Assembly (NCBI GenBank): GCA_025765615.1
Contig: JAIVFJ010000010.1
Span: 62,001 to 126,000 of the forward strand
From: Zopfochytrium polystomum
Taxonomy: Eukaryota > Chytridiomycota > Chytridiomycetes > Chytridiales > Chytridiaceae
Length of the DNA: 64,000 nt
Direction of reading: 5' to 3'
This document shows positions 1 through 9,418 of the stretch, one piece after another. The notes beneath the pieces are model-generated. The model was not told the origin of the DNA, did not search any database, and saw only the letters and a list, made by a program, of their open reading frames with translations. A program made the translations under genes and the position numbers. Numbering within the stretch: position 1 is the stretch's first letter; each line of letters starts with the position of its first letter.

Positions 1-1
1 C

Positions 2-419
2 GACGCCAGCAAATTGCGCATCGCAACGATGGCGGGGCTGAAGCGCGGTGCCAGCAAAGCGCGTGGGCGCGTCCTAGGGCACTCTCCGCGGTTAGCCGTC
101 CAGCCGGGCGACAAGCTCCTCGCGTACGTTGACGCGCGGAGGCGGATCTACCTGCCGGCGTACCGAGAGCAGCTGGAGCGGCTCGCACCGGAGCTGGAGC
201 AGGTCAGGAGGATGGCGATCGACGCCGCTCAGACGGTCGTGCTGCTGGATTTCGAGACAAATACTGACGTCGCGGACACGACGCGGCCACTGAGTCACGC
301 TGGGCTGGTGAGCCGGAGTGGGTGCTGCATTCGAGGTTGCAAATGGTATGCTCACTCCTACTCGCCAGATTAAGGTGTTTCTCGAGACGGGCGAGCTACC
401 TTTGATCTCACCAAACTAA
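2..419 (+). CDS. C-terminal part of an uncharacterised protein, cut by the left edge
   Basis: Open reading runs in from the window edge to base 307, then a GTGAGC donor, a 67-nt intron and an acceptor before base 375; both junctions are phase 0. The second exon ends at TAA 417-419. The visible 116 residues contain a segment rich in Arg/Tyr (DARRRIYLPAY), a helical stretch, then VVLLDFETNTDV and RPLSHAGL, joined by splicing to VFLETGELP. The acidic LLDFETN block followed by RPLSH looks like a conserved catalytic or binding motif, and splicing restores a smooth continuation of it, which supports the model. I do not recognise the family with certainty and give no function. The start is outside the window. 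Confidence 0.55.
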
Positions 420-657
420 CATTGCCGAAGAGGAAGAATGCAAGATTGCCTCGAGTTCTCGCTCTAGGTAGGTCAACGAGGGTCTGTGGCAGCATGGCAC
501 AGACCGAACATCACAGGCCGAAATCAAAACCATCGCTCTTGTAGTAACACCAGCTTTGGTGGTACAGTTAGGTTCTCGGCTGTGTTTCGATTGGGCGCCA
601 ACGACAAAAACCCCTGCTCCACTATTGCAATCAGAAAACGGGTTTACGGAGTGGACA

Positions 658-880
658 GAGCCAGAGAGAGGGAGGGTGGGAGGGAGAGAAAGAGAGAACG
701 TAAGAAAAAAGGTCGCCTGCTGCCGACGCCCATACACAGAGAGAGAGAGATAGATGGAGAACGCCCGTCGCCGCTTTACGGCGAGTCGTGGCCTTTGTGG
801 GTGCACTCGCGTGACTGCATCTGCCACCTTGGGTTATCTTCCTTCCTTCCGGATGCTCGTTGACTTTTAACAGCCTCTAC

Positions 881-909
<29 letters not shown>
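658..909. repeat. GA-rich simple sequence and 29-nt poly(A)
   Basis: Bases 658-770 are GA-rich imperfect repeats and 881-909 is an uninterrupted A tract followed by more purine-rich sequence. No coding signal is seen between 420 and 977. The A tract lies just beyond the 3' end of the helicase remnant on the opposite strand. Confidence 0.8.
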
Positions 910-911
<2 letters not shown>

Positions 912-977
912 AAGAGGGGACAAAAATTTTTTTAGCAAAAAGGTGGAATAGAGAGCTTGAGAGGCAGATAGAATGAG

Positions 978-1565
978 TTAAAACCTAAGATGATCCACCA
1001 ACTCCTTGTAAACCACATTTCTTATAGTTGGTCCACCTCTTTCTGCATTGTGTTTTGCAGTTATTACAAGATCTGCTGGGGATGTCACTCTTGAAAATGC
1101 AACATGGGACTGTCCATGTGCAAACACATCTTCCCACATATCAAGTCCAACTTTTTTCAAAGTCTGGCCTTGGACTTGTTGATGGACATTGCAAAGGAAG
1201 GTCAAACAGGAAATTGCTTTCTGGTGAACTCAAAGGGAAATCCTGAATCACTGGGCTGCAAAGAGATTTGGGGAAGGAAGACTGTCTCTCCTTTCCTGCT
1301 GCCCACAACAACTTCACAGAGCAGCACGCTAGGGCAGACTTCGCAAAGGATGAGGCGTGTCCCATTGCAGAGTCCATCTGCCAGGTTGTGAAGGAGGATG
1401 AGAGGCATTTCCGCTTTGACAGTCAACCTGTGGGGAGGCAGGCTGGAAGGGTTGAGGGTGCTGAGGAACTTGGGGCTAATGAGAAGGCCATTGCCTTTGT
1501 CGACTCCAATTGGTGTGTCAGCAGAAAGCAGCTCCTGAATGTCTCCTGGTGCTGCACTGCATACT
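978..1565 (-). pseudogene. Decayed Pif1/Helitron-type helicase, C-terminal fragment
   Basis: Read on the minus strand, 1550-1202 and 1205-978 together give the C-terminal part of a Pif1-family helicase as found in Helitrons. The order is PGDIQELLSAD, then FLSTLNPSSLPPHRL, then MPLILLHNLADGLCNGTRL, then FTRKQFPV. After a frame change near 1203 comes GQTLKKVGLDMWEDVFAHGQ followed by SHVAFSRV (helicase motif VI) and NVVYKELVDHL. In intact Helitron helicases these blocks are continuous in one frame. Here the frameshift and the absence of the Walker A and B parts and of the Rep domain show a dead fragment. The 5' side stops where a solo LTR begins. Reading from 1874 in the same orientation can be joined in frame (SALKVCSAAPG), so the LTR may have landed inside this gene, but that upstream part is not clearly helicase. 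Confidence 0.8.
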
Positions 1566-1873
1566 TGTCAGGAACAGGGCAGGACGGGACAAGGCAGACA
1601 AGGAACTGAGAGGAGTGATGATTTTATTGGAAACAATAATTCACTTGAGCGATGGGACAGGTTCCCATTCCGCTTTTATACCTTTTGAGAGTCCTCCTTG
1701 TCAAGACTCAAAGAAAGTTCCTGAAAGAGCAAATAGTAATACAATGATACCAATGATACCAATCACAACAAGACAAGTCAGGAAAGCAAGGAAGGTTCCA
1801 TGAAGGTTCCACAAGGTTCCATGAAGGAATGTTCCAGAAGGTTCCAGAGGTTTCGAGAGGGTGATTCATAACA
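1566..1873 (-). mobile_element. Solo LTR, copy 1 (308 bp)
   Basis: On the minus strand this block starts TGTTATGAATC and ends TTCCTGACA, giving the TG...CA ends of an LTR. It carries AATAAA (minus strand, near 1629) and is an evident copy of the element at 7138-7463. The 18-bp length difference is explained by a short tandem duplication in the other copy. Unlike copy 2, its 5-bp flanks (atact and ttcag) do not match, so either the target duplication has decayed or this end arose by recombination. No internal retroelement region adjoins it. Confidence 0.75.
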
Positions 1874-2738
1874 TTCAGGGCACTTTGGACAGATGGCTTC
1901 AGGACCTTTGCTACTACTTTTGAGTGGGTGTTGTTTTGCAATACTTTGAAAAAATCCAGATCCAGAAAGAAAACCCTAACAGGGCGAGTTACGTCCTTTG
2001 TGGGTTGGCGTCCCTGCTTAAAGCAGTTGCTGCCTGGATCGCAGTACTCCAGCGGTTTCCACCTGCCGTTTGCTTCCCTTTGAAATTGGTGGCTGCAGCA
2101 TCATCATTGAAGGACCGGTGGGCAAGGCAGCTGGTGAAGCTGTGCTGGCCATTGGCAAAGGTTGCGGTGGAGTGGTCTTCACTACTGCTGGTGAAGGAGG
2201 CGTTTGGGGAGCGGATTCTTGCATGGTGACAGAGGAAGAACTTTTGTTGGCCCCCAAAGTAAAATTTCCAGCCATGTTTGACTGGAAGGGCTTCGTGGGA
2301 AATTTTGAAGGCAGAACCGCTCAAAATTTGACTTGCGCGCAGGGTTCAATGGAATCTTTTCTTTTTTTTTTTCCTGGTTTGTCTTTGATGTTTGACAAGT
2401 CAGCTTGCTGGTTCCAACAACAACAAAAAAAAAAAAAGAAGAGACCGACCACCCATGAGTCACCAAGCCCTCCCCCGAAAACCCAATTGAATTCGTCGTT
2501 CGTCGTCCGACCGAGGCGCACAAGCAAGCCTGCAAGCGGGTGACTGACGATGACCATGCACACATCACCGTCACCGTTACCGCTGCATGTGTTGCGGGCG
2601 TCCTTAATTCTCCTTGAAACCACGAGCAATCGGAATCAAATAAATACCCCTGCCGCATCAGCCCCCCCCCACTCCATCGCAAAGTCTCATACCTGCAAAG
2701 CGCTAAACTAGCAACAAACACCTTCACAACCACCAACA
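1874..2738. other. Intergenic, no supported gene; promoter of the following gene at its right end
   Basis: Several overlapping open frames exist here but none has a recognisable domain or clear codon bias. It may be mobile-element debris, since the Helitron remnant and LTR adjoin it. T and A tracts occur near 2357-2371 and 2426-2437. A TATA-like AAATAAATAC at 2638-2647 lies about 95 bp before the ATG at 2739 and is the likely core promoter of the small respiratory subunit gene. Confidence 0.5.
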
Positions 2739-2930
2739 ATGCCCGTCGTCCGCGCCCTCCGAAGCATCCCCCTCGAGGTGTACCCGATCTTTGGCATGAT
2801 GTCGTGCGCCCTCGCGTTCGGCGGCTTCGTCGCTACCCGCAAGACGCTGTTTGACCGCGACCTGCGCGTGCGCGCCGACCGCGGGTACCAGAAGGACCAC
2901 TGGCTCGACAGGCTCAACGGCAGGCTGTGA
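2739..2930 (+). CDS. Small respiratory-chain subunit, NADH-ubiquinone reductase MLRQ/NDUFA4 (B12D) type
   Basis: An intronless 63-residue protein. After a short basic N-terminus comes IPLEVYPIFGMMSCALAFGG, the hallmark start of fungal MLRQ/B12D-like subunits. A single membrane helix (about residues 15-33) follows, and then a charged tail (RKTLFDRDLRV) facing one side of the membrane. Family members are about 60-90 residues and sit in the mitochondrial inner membrane, where NDUFA4-type proteins associate with complex I or cytochrome oxidase. The ATG has a good context (ACCAACAATGCC). A TATA-like site is about 95 bp upstream and an AATAAA lies at 3266-3271. The gene stands alone between mobile-element debris on both sides. 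Confidence 0.85.
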   Translation: MPVVRALRSIPLEVYPIFGMMSCALAFGGFVATRKTLFDRDLRVRADRGYQKDHWLDRLNGRL

Positions 2931-3648
2931 ACGAACGGCGAAGCCGGCGGCACAGTCTAGAAAGACCCAACACACAGCATCGGGCGACACACACGCACTC
3001 ACGACCTCCGCCCCACTTTCGCGTAATTGAAATCACGGGCAAGCAAGGCTCTCTCGATTCCACAATCCAACTCTTTTCGCAATCTTTTTTGTTTCTGTTG
3101 TTCGGTCTTGTTCTGGCACACCCCTTTTCGCTACACGTTACTATGTTTGCTCGCTCTATTTCTCGTTGTGAACATTGAACATAATGTACACCCTCTTTCG
3201 AAGCAGCCAGCCCTCTCTCGCTCTCTTTCGGAACATTCCTTGCGCACCGCACGAAAAGGTGGACAAATAAAGACCCTCATACCCCCACCACAAAAGTCGT
3301 TCCCGCCTCGCCATCTTAATCCCCGCAAACAGCAACTCCCGATCCCTCACCCCACAGACCATAAGCGCATGCTTGCCGTCCTCGCAAAGCCCATAATTTC
3401 CATGAATCCACCTCGCGTTGCAAACCCCCGCCCCCGGCCCGCACACCCAGCCGGTAACCCTGTCTCCCTCCCTTTTCGTCGAGTTCCGCCATACGGACCG
3501 CGCAGGTGGTACGACACAATTGTTCGACAACATACCGGCGGGACGATGAATCGTCCGTGACTGTTGTTGTTGCTGGTGCTGCTGGTGAAGCACTTCTTCA
3601 TGAAGTTGGTGTGTCTGGCTTGAAAGGGCTTGAAATTGGTCCATCAAT
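2931..3648. other. 3' region of the small subunit gene, then gene-free DNA
   Basis: The first 340 bp are pyrimidine-rich and end with AATAAA at 3266-3271, a plausible 3' UTR. The remaining open frames on both strands are compositional. A GTTGTTGTTGCTGGTGCTGCTG run at 3563-3584 is simple sequence. Nothing else is supported. Confidence 0.5.
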
Positions 3649-3650
3649 TA

Positions 3651-4680
3651 CAGTGGCTCACATAATTGTGCCAATCTGTCCAACCCCCTCCTGAGTGAAC
3701 AAGCAAAGGTTTCTTCCTGAAATTCAGCGTGCTCACTGGGTAATAGTGTGAAAATGTGTTAGTGAAGCGGGGAAGCGACACACCCTCAGCAGAGGAAGAT
3801 TGAGGCATTCAAATGATCTCGATCCACTGGCACAATTTTGAGGGTTTGCATCAGAAAAATGTTCATCCAGATCATGATCTCCAATTTTCTAAATTTTTCT
3901 CCAAACTTTTTCCGCAATTTGAGCAGGTATATAAAGGAGAGTTTGTTGGCGTGAACCCCGCCATGTTGGATTCATCCAGTTCCAGAAAAAATTCATGAAA
4001 CCCATCCCACTTAAAAAAAAAAAAATCTTAAATCTCCTTGACCAAGGCCACTCAGGTCGCAAAATTGCCGCCAACATGAAGGTGGGAATGCATACTGTTT
4101 ACTGTATTCGTGCAGTGGAGCGTCCAGACATTGAAAACATTCTGCCTGGACGTCCAAGGAAGCTCTCTTCCCTGCAAAAACGTCTATTCGTTCAGCAAAT
4201 CGTATCTGGAGAAGCTAAAACCACAGTGCAACTGGCCAAGATGCATGAACAAGACACTGGGGAGACTGTCTCACTTGAGACAGTAAGGTATTCGCTCTGA
4301 GAAGTCAGTCTCAAAGGTTTACTGAAGAAGAAACAGCCAGCCCTGACACAAAAACAAAAACGCTCAGCTCAAGTTTGCCCTTCAATATCAAAACTGAACA
4401 GTTGAGGACATTAAGTGCATCATTTGGTCAGGCGATCAATATGGAGGGATCAGACGGCATGACGTGTGCTTGGAGAATTCTTGGAACACCACATCAAGAT
4501 CATCACATTCAACTGACAAAAAAGTTTGGCAGATCTCAAATGGTTTGGGTTGCCATCACGTGGTCTGGTGTCTTGCAGTTCGCTTCGGTGGAAGGCAAAA
4601 TGAACTCTGAGCAGTATGTGACAATTTTGGAGAACAATTTCTTAAGGAGGGTAAATGAAAAGGCAGAGTGAAAGGTCGGA
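3651..4680 (+). mobile_element. Broken Tc1/mariner-family DNA transposon
   Basis: The left end reads TA followed by CAGTGGCTCACATAATTG (from 3651), the form of a Tc1-type terminal inverted repeat next to a TA target site. About 340 bp of leader precede the transposase remnant. I find no matching inverted repeat on the right. Similarity fades near 4680, before the GA repeat, so the right end has been lost. Confidence 0.7.
3995..4671 (+). pseudogene. Tc1/mariner transposase remnant
   Basis: The first frame (3995-4300) encodes a helix-turn-helix DNA-binding region: KKKKILNLLDQGHSGRKIA, then PGRPRKLS, then a second helical part. Reading then passes through at least two other frames: KGLLKKKQPALTQKQ in one, and from about 4375 a third frame with GSDGMTCAWRI, SQMVWVAITWSGV and GKMNSEQYVTIL. 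These blocks occur in this order in Tc1-like transposases. The distal catalytic block (usually QQDNAPxH and the last acidic residue of the triad) is missing. With frameshifts, stops and a missing 3' third, the protein cannot be active. Confidence 0.8.
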
Positions 4681-4920
4681 TCCTGATATGGACAGCGACT
4701 GTTGAGCAAGGTTTACACTACTCCGCCCCTAGTAGGACAGCTCAAACCACAGAAATGAACTGAAGGACACGGACTAATGCAGCTGAGTGCCCAGAACTTG
4801 AATAACCGCCACAGTGAATGTCAGGCAGGAAGAAGAAGATATTCCGAAAAAATGCCAGAAAATACCTTCAAAGAATAAGAAAACCTCAAGTTAAAACCTC
4901 TCAAATAATTAAGGATAAGG
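4672..4920. other. Gene-free sequence beside the transposon remnant
   Basis: No domain or splice-consistent reading is seen. It may include the decayed right end of the Tc1 element, but no inverted repeat matching 3651 onward is present. Confidence 0.4.
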
Positions 4921-4928
4921 GGGAGAGA

Positions 4929-5014
<86 letters not shown>
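4921..5014. repeat. (GA)n microsatellite
   Basis: About 94 bp of almost pure GA dinucleotide, with two GGG interruptions at its left end. Open frames through it (poly Arg-Glu or Ser-Leu) are artefacts. Confidence 0.98.
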
Positions 5015-5019
<5 letters not shown>

Positions 5020-5034
5020 CGCTCGAGCGGGTGG

Positions 5035-5520
5035 CCAAAGGCCACCGCGAGATCAGTGGAAAATTGTCTTGCTGAATTGTCCAAAAACGTCGGAGATCCA
5101 ATTTTTTGCGAAGGCGAGTAGAGGGCGGTGGCGAGCGGCCGAATGCCGTGAGTCCGCCTGTCGAAAGAAATGCGATGGCAAAGCCGCCGCACTTGATGGT
5201 GGTGCGGCTGAGATCTCGGCCGAAATTCGCGGCCAAAGGCCGCGATTGTAGCAAGTGATGGTGAATGTGAGATAGCGGCGGAAGGCCGAGATCAATGGTG
5301 CTGAATTTGAAGGCGTCGACCAAGCCGCTGCAAGATTGGTGGCGGTGAAATTGAAGGTGAGATCGCGGCCGAGGGCCGCGAGATCGGTGATGGTGAATTT
5401 GAAAGCGGCAGCGAAGCCGCCGCAATCGCAGCGAGATCAAGACATAAACGCGAACCCACGGGAAGGAATTCAACCTGCTTTGGCAGTGACGAAGTCGCTG
5501 CCAAAGCAGCCAAATAGTCC
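5035..5520. repeat. Degenerate block of GC-rich short inverted repeats
   Basis: Short palindromes recur every 60-75 bp: CGCGGCCAAAGGCCGCG near 5228-5246, GCGGCCGAGGGCCGC near 5364-5380, GCGGCAGCGAAGCCGCC near 5405-5421, GGCCAAAGGCC near 5032-5044, and looser forms between. They are linked by a shared GTGATGGTGAATTTGA-like spacer. This looks like a decayed tandem repeat whose unit carries a stem-loop. No protein is supported. Confidence 0.65.
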
Positions 5521-5559
5521 AGAAATTGAGGGAACAGCAGCATCACCTCTGCTGCAAGT

Positions 5560-6470
5560 GAAAAAATTGGATTGATTGCGACGATGCCCCATGACCCTCG
5601 GCGAATTTTCCGCCGACAGTGGTGCCCACCACATATTTCCCTGTCACCGGCTCTGCTGGCGGTGCAACAGTTGGTCCTTTAGGCTTGTTACGGGCTTCCA
5701 TAGTCTTGAGGAAGGCAAAAGGGTGGTTACGTTGATGGTGTTGTTGTCCACTTGAGATAGGTGGTTCTCAGTCTGAACGTGCCAGTACTCTTTGGCCTCT
5801 AAACATTCTGTCAGTTGATTGACTCAAACTTTAGCATTTTGTTGTTTTTGCCTAAGACACCACTGGGGGCGAGGCTCCTGACTTCTGCTGGGTCTCTGTA
5901 GTGCTTCTCACTATGGGTTGAAAATCAGCAATCTTCCCCCCAGTTCAATCTTGAGGGCAGCAATATTGCGAATCAGTGCACATGCCTGCGCTTTGTCAAT
6001 TCATCCAATCTTCCTCTTGAGTTCTTCAAGTGCCTGAAAGACAAACTTAATGTCACTGATTTTGTGTTCACGAGTCTTGCTATGTGGTTGTAGATGTGCA
6101 GCATCCCAGCCTGATTCTTGTTGTACGTTCCCAGGAAAACGTTTACATCGTCACCAAACGTCCAGTAGCCAACGTATTCTGGGTTGTTTGGGAAATACTC
6201 TCAGGTGATACACATGACTTCCCATTCCTAGTATCCCACTGAGGGATTCGCTGTACAGAACTTGAAATGCTCAGGACAGCAGGAATCACAGCAGTTGTGT
6301 CTGTAGTGGAGACTGCTGGGACAGCAGCAAATTTTGTGCACCAGCGCTTGCTTGCTTACTGGCAAAATGCCCCTCCATGTAGTCCATCCATCTTGTGAAG
6401 TCAACAGGGTTGGCGAGCTGGTGGTGCCAGAGCTTCTTGCTTGACTTGCTCATCATGTTGAGATAGAACA
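5560..6470 (-). pseudogene. Stop-ridden gag-like remnant (tentative)
   Basis: On the minus strand from about 6468 the reading starts MSKSSKKLWHHQLANPV followed by DFTRWMDYMEGHF. Further on it gives LEELKRKIG and ALIRNIAALKIELGG, broken by many stops and frame changes. The helical, Trp-containing first part recalls retrotransposon gag proteins, and LTR material lies nearby. The match is by eye and weak. No protease, reverse transcriptase or integrase motif follows. Confidence 0.3.
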
Positions 6471-7137
6471 AGGGTAACAGGGGGAACGAGAGGACTTAAT
6501 CAGTGTTTGACAGAAGATGATCACTTGATGGGGTAAAAGTCAGTGGTCGTTGCTCTGACTGCGGCTGCCTGTTATGTGGATAGTGATCACAAAAGTTGAC
6601 AGTGGCTTTTAGCTGACTGGTGAAGACAATTGATCACTCTCAACACAGTGGACGATGTTGGTTTGATTCCTTGATGGACTATTGCTCAATCAATCAATTG
6701 CGCGTGTGTGAGGATGGATCGCTCAATCGCTTCAGGTGCCTCCTCAATGGTGGAGAACTCTCCCTGGTAAGGTGTTGAAATTCAGCGTTGAGGGCGTTGA
6801 GATTGATCGCGATTGTGATCTTGGGAGCGCCGGTGTGATTCCAGAGGGGCGAGACAAGTCAAAATTTTTTTTCTTTTATTTGTATTTTCTTGCAAGGGCA
6901 TATTCCAACAGAAAAAAAGGAAATGAATGAAAATAAGAATGAATAAGAGAATAAAGGGGTGCCCCTTGTGCTTAGGCCCATTCAGCACGAGGAACACAGG
7001 ATGCTCTTTAATAGTGATATACACTAGAGCCTGTGAGTGGATGTGATGATTGGTAATAAAGATAAAAATAAATATAGGGGGCCAATATAACGACACCAAA
7101 GCTTGGGGCTTGCGCCCTGAGCCACAGACAGCCCTTG
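6471..7137. other. AT-rich gene-free region
   Basis: Nothing coding is supported. A T-rich tract lies near 6866-6893 and AATAAA-like strings near 6952 and 7056-7074. The last five bases (CCTTG, 7133-7137) are the left target duplication of the LTR that follows. Confidence 0.5.
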
Positions 7138-7463
7138 TGTCAGGAACATGGCAGGACAGGGCAAGGCAGACAAGGAACTGAGAGGAGTGATGATTGTATT
7201 GGAAACAATAATTCACTTGAGGGATGGGACAGGTCCCCCATCCCTCTTTTATACCTTTTGAGAGTCTTCCACCTTTTGAGAGTCTTTCTTGTCAAGACTC
7301 AAAGAAAGTTCCAGAAAGAGCAATTAGTAATACAATGATACCAATGATACCAATGACAATAAGACAAGTCAGGAAAGCAAAGAAGGTTCCAGAAGGTTCC
7401 ACAAGGTTCCATGAAGGAATGGTCTAGAAGGTTCCAGAGGTTTCCAGAGGGTGATTCATAACA
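7138..7463 (-). mobile_element. Solo LTR, copy 2 (326 bp), with 5-bp target duplication
   Basis: The element has TG...CA ends and is flanked on both sides by CCTTG (7133-7137 and 7464-7468), a perfect 5-bp target duplication. On the minus strand it contains a good TATA box (GGTATAAAAGAGGG, about 7239-7252), so the retroelement read leftwards. It is similar over its whole length to 1566-1873, apart from an 18-bp tandem duplication around 7250-7290. No internal region is attached, so it is a solo LTR left by recombination between two LTRs. Confidence 0.9.
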
Positions 7464-7915
7464 CCTTGCACACAGTACCCATACCTTAACAATGAGTTAA
7501 GATCGGTCTGATCCCACTGTTATTAAAACTTCTCTATATCTTTGACACTGTACTGTACAAGTGCTAAGATCTGGTTAGAACACATCAGTGTGCTTCACTC
7601 TAGCAATATGATAGGAATGATTACTACAGCTTTGTCAGGGAGCATGGCTTACTTCTGTACTCAACGGAGTTATGGCCAACAGCTGGATGCAGTAATGATA
7701 TCATGCCTGCCTCATCCTTCTCACACAACAATTGGTTTCCCTACGCGGCCCGTTGTGAGAAAGCTGCAAGGGTCTGTGTGCTGTACGTATTCATTTTTTC
7801 GATCCGAATGCTCATCAGGCCGCGTCCTCGTCGCCGTTCGTCCGAAAAAAGAGCCCTCGTGTGGCTGACTTGTTTGATTTGAAACTTGAATAGGACATGC
7901 CTGTCTGTCTGTCTG

Positions 7916-7971
<56 letters not shown>

Positions 7972-8056
7972 GCCTTTCACTTCCGTGGCAGATCCGCACC
8001 CGAACCACACTCACGAAAATAAATATTTACGTGCGCCGATATTTATCGCCTTGCAG
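7464..8056. other. Upstream region of the aldo-keto reductase gene
   Basis: Gene-free sequence between the LTR and the TATA box at 8057. It contains the TCTG microsatellite at 7901-7972. Open frames on both strands give only low-complexity protein. Confidence 0.5.
7901..7972. repeat. (TCTG)n tetranucleotide microsatellite
   Basis: About 18 TCTG units with two small interruptions (GGTCTG and GTTTG), ending about 300 bp upstream of the aldo-keto reductase start. Related tetranucleotides occur near 23160-23230 and 23346-23398. Confidence 0.97.
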
Positions 8057-8066
8057 TATATATAAA
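8057..8066 (+). promoter_or_regulatory. TATA box of the aldo-keto reductase gene
   Basis: TATATATAAA lies about 205 bp upstream of the ATG at 8270. The presumed leader is C/A-rich, with few T and a (CAA)n run at about 8206-8231, a typical unstructured 5' UTR. Confidence 0.7.
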
Positions 8067-8269
8067 GACCACAAACCCCCAACACCTCCACCCCAAACAC
8101 CCCCACCCAACACCCAACACACGCGTCTCACACAACAAACACACAGCAAGAACAAGCGAGCGAGGCTCCTCCCAGCAGGCACACCCGCCCCAGCATCCTC
8201 CACAAACAAACAACAACAACAACAACAACAACCACCCACACACAGAAAGGAAACAAAGAGCATTGCAAA

Positions 8270-9418
8270 ATGGCCTTCCCCCCTGCCCCCACGCCAAAGT
8301 CCGCGCTCGGCTACCACCGCATCCTCTCCTCCAAGGCCGGCGTGCGCGTGTCGCCGCTGTGCCTCGGCGCCATGAACTTTGGCGAGGCCTGGGAGCCGTT
8401 CATGGGCAAGTGCGACAAGGCCACCTCGTTCGAGATGCTCGACTTCTTTTTCCAGAACGGCGGCAACTTTATCGACACCGCCAACAACTACCAGGGCGAG
8501 GAGAGCGAGCAGTGGATCGGCGAGTGGATGGCGTCGCGCAAGAACCGCGACCAGATCGTGCTGGCCACAAAGTACACGACCTGCTACCCCAAGCCAGGCG
8601 GCCCGGAGGTCATCAAGATCAACTACCAGGGCAACCACGCAAAGAGCTTGCGCCACTCGGTCGACGCGAGCCTGCGCAAGCTCCAGACGGACTACATCGA
8701 TCTGCTGTACCTGCACTGGTGGGACTTTTCCACGTCGATCGAGGAGGTGATGCAGTCGCTGCACCGCCTCGTCCTCGCGGGCAAGGTCCTCTACATTGGC
8801 GTCAGCGACACGCCCGCGTGGATCGTCAGCAGCGCCAACAGGTACGCGCGCGACCACGGGCTGACCGAGTTTTCCGTGTACCAGGGCCGCTGGTCGGCCG
8901 CGGACCGCGACTTTGAGCGGGACATTTTGCCCATGGCGATGCACGAGGGCATCGCGCTGGCGCCGTGGGGCGCGCTCGGCGGCGGCACGTTCAAGACGGC
9001 GGAAGAGCTCGCAAAGGCCGAGGGTCGGTCGGGCCGCCCGCCGACGGAGCGGCAAAAGGCCGTGTCGGCCGTGCTCGAAAAGGTTGCCAAGCGCAAGAAC
9101 ACCATCATCACGTCGGTCGCGCTCGCGTACGTCATGCACAAGGCGCCGTACGTGTTCCCCATCGTCGGCGGCCGCAAGGTCGAGCACCTCAAGGGCAACA
9201 TTGCCGCGCTGTCGCTCGAGCTGACCGAGGAGGACATTGACGAGATTGAGGCTGCCACGCCGTTCGACGTCGGCTTCCCGATGAACATGATGTTTGAGTT
9301 TATGACGACGCAAAAGTACCGCACGGGCATGTCCACGGGCGACATTGGGCTCGTCAAGGCGGCCGGGCACCTGGACACGGTCAAGCCGCTCCAGCCCATC
9401 AAGCCGAGGAAGGCTTGA
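8270..9418 (+). CDS. Aldo-keto reductase, aryl-alcohol dehydrogenase-like (AKR9 type)
   Basis: An intronless 382-residue NADP(H)-dependent oxidoreductase with the (alpha/beta)8 fold. The N-terminal VSPLCLGAMNFGEAW is typical of aryl-alcohol dehydrogenase-like AKRs. The catalytic tetrad can be seen: Asp69 and Tyr74 in FIDTANNYQGEESE, Lys101 in LATKYT, and His149 in LLYLHWWD. The cofactor-binding end is also present (PIVGGRKVEHLKGNI). Length fits the family (about 350-390). Such cytosolic enzymes reduce aldehydes or ketones; the fungal branch includes yeast AAD proteins and norsolorinic acid reductases, but substrate cannot be read from sequence. No secondary-metabolite genes sit next to it, so a general detoxifying role is the simpler guess. 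The first ATG of the frame is used, following the CAA-rich leader. Confidence 0.92.
   Translation: MAFPPAPTPKSALGYHRILSSKAGVRVSPLCLGAMNFGEAWEPFMGKCDKATSFEMLDFFFQNGGNFIDTANNYQGEESEQWIGEWMASRKNRDQIVLATKYTTCYPKPGGPEVIKINYQGNHAKSLRHSVDASLRKLQTDYIDLLYLHWWDFSTSIEEVMQSLHRLVLAGKVLYIGVSDTPAWIVSSANRYARDHGLTEFSVYQGRWSAADRDFERDILPMAMHEGIALAPWGALGGGTFKTAEELAKAEGRSGRPPTERQKAVSAVLEKVAKRKNTIITSVALAYVMHKAPYVFPIVGGRKVEHLKGNIAALSLELTEEDIDEIEAATPFDVGFPMNMMFEFMTTQKYRTGMSTGDIGLVKAAGHLDTVKPLQPIKPRKA

Noticed and set aside
880..980. Helitron 3' terminus (hairpin plus CTRR) next to the helicase fragment
   Set aside because: A CTAA exists near 935 on the minus strand but no stable hairpin precedes it at the required distance.
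1980..2543. Protein-like frame GGCSIIIEGPVGKAAGEA... on the plus strand
   Set aside because: No family recognised, no splice support, and equally long frames on the other strand. It may be transposon debris.
4821..5473. Open frames through the GA repeat (poly Arg-Glu, poly Ser-Leu)
   Set aside because: Dinucleotide repeats stay open in every frame; no flanking protein supports them.
5560..7463. One intact LTR retrotransposon formed by the gag-like remnant plus LTR copy 2
   Set aside because: The LTR has matching target duplications on both sides, so it is solo. The remnant is full of stops and has no pol motifs.
7901..7972. TCTG array considered as a CRISPR or telomere-like array
   Set aside because: It is a pure tetranucleotide without spacers. 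CRISPR arrays are not expected in a eukaryotic nuclear genome.
8027..9370. Minus-strand 447-residue open frame opposite the aldo-keto reductase
   Set aside because: It is an Arg/Val/Leu-rich shadow of a GC-rich coding strand. The plus strand carries all AKR motifs.
8270..9418. Secondary-metabolite cluster around the aldo-keto reductase
   Set aside because: No synthase, P450 or pathway regulator lies next to it. The nearest genes are a galactosidase and a channel.
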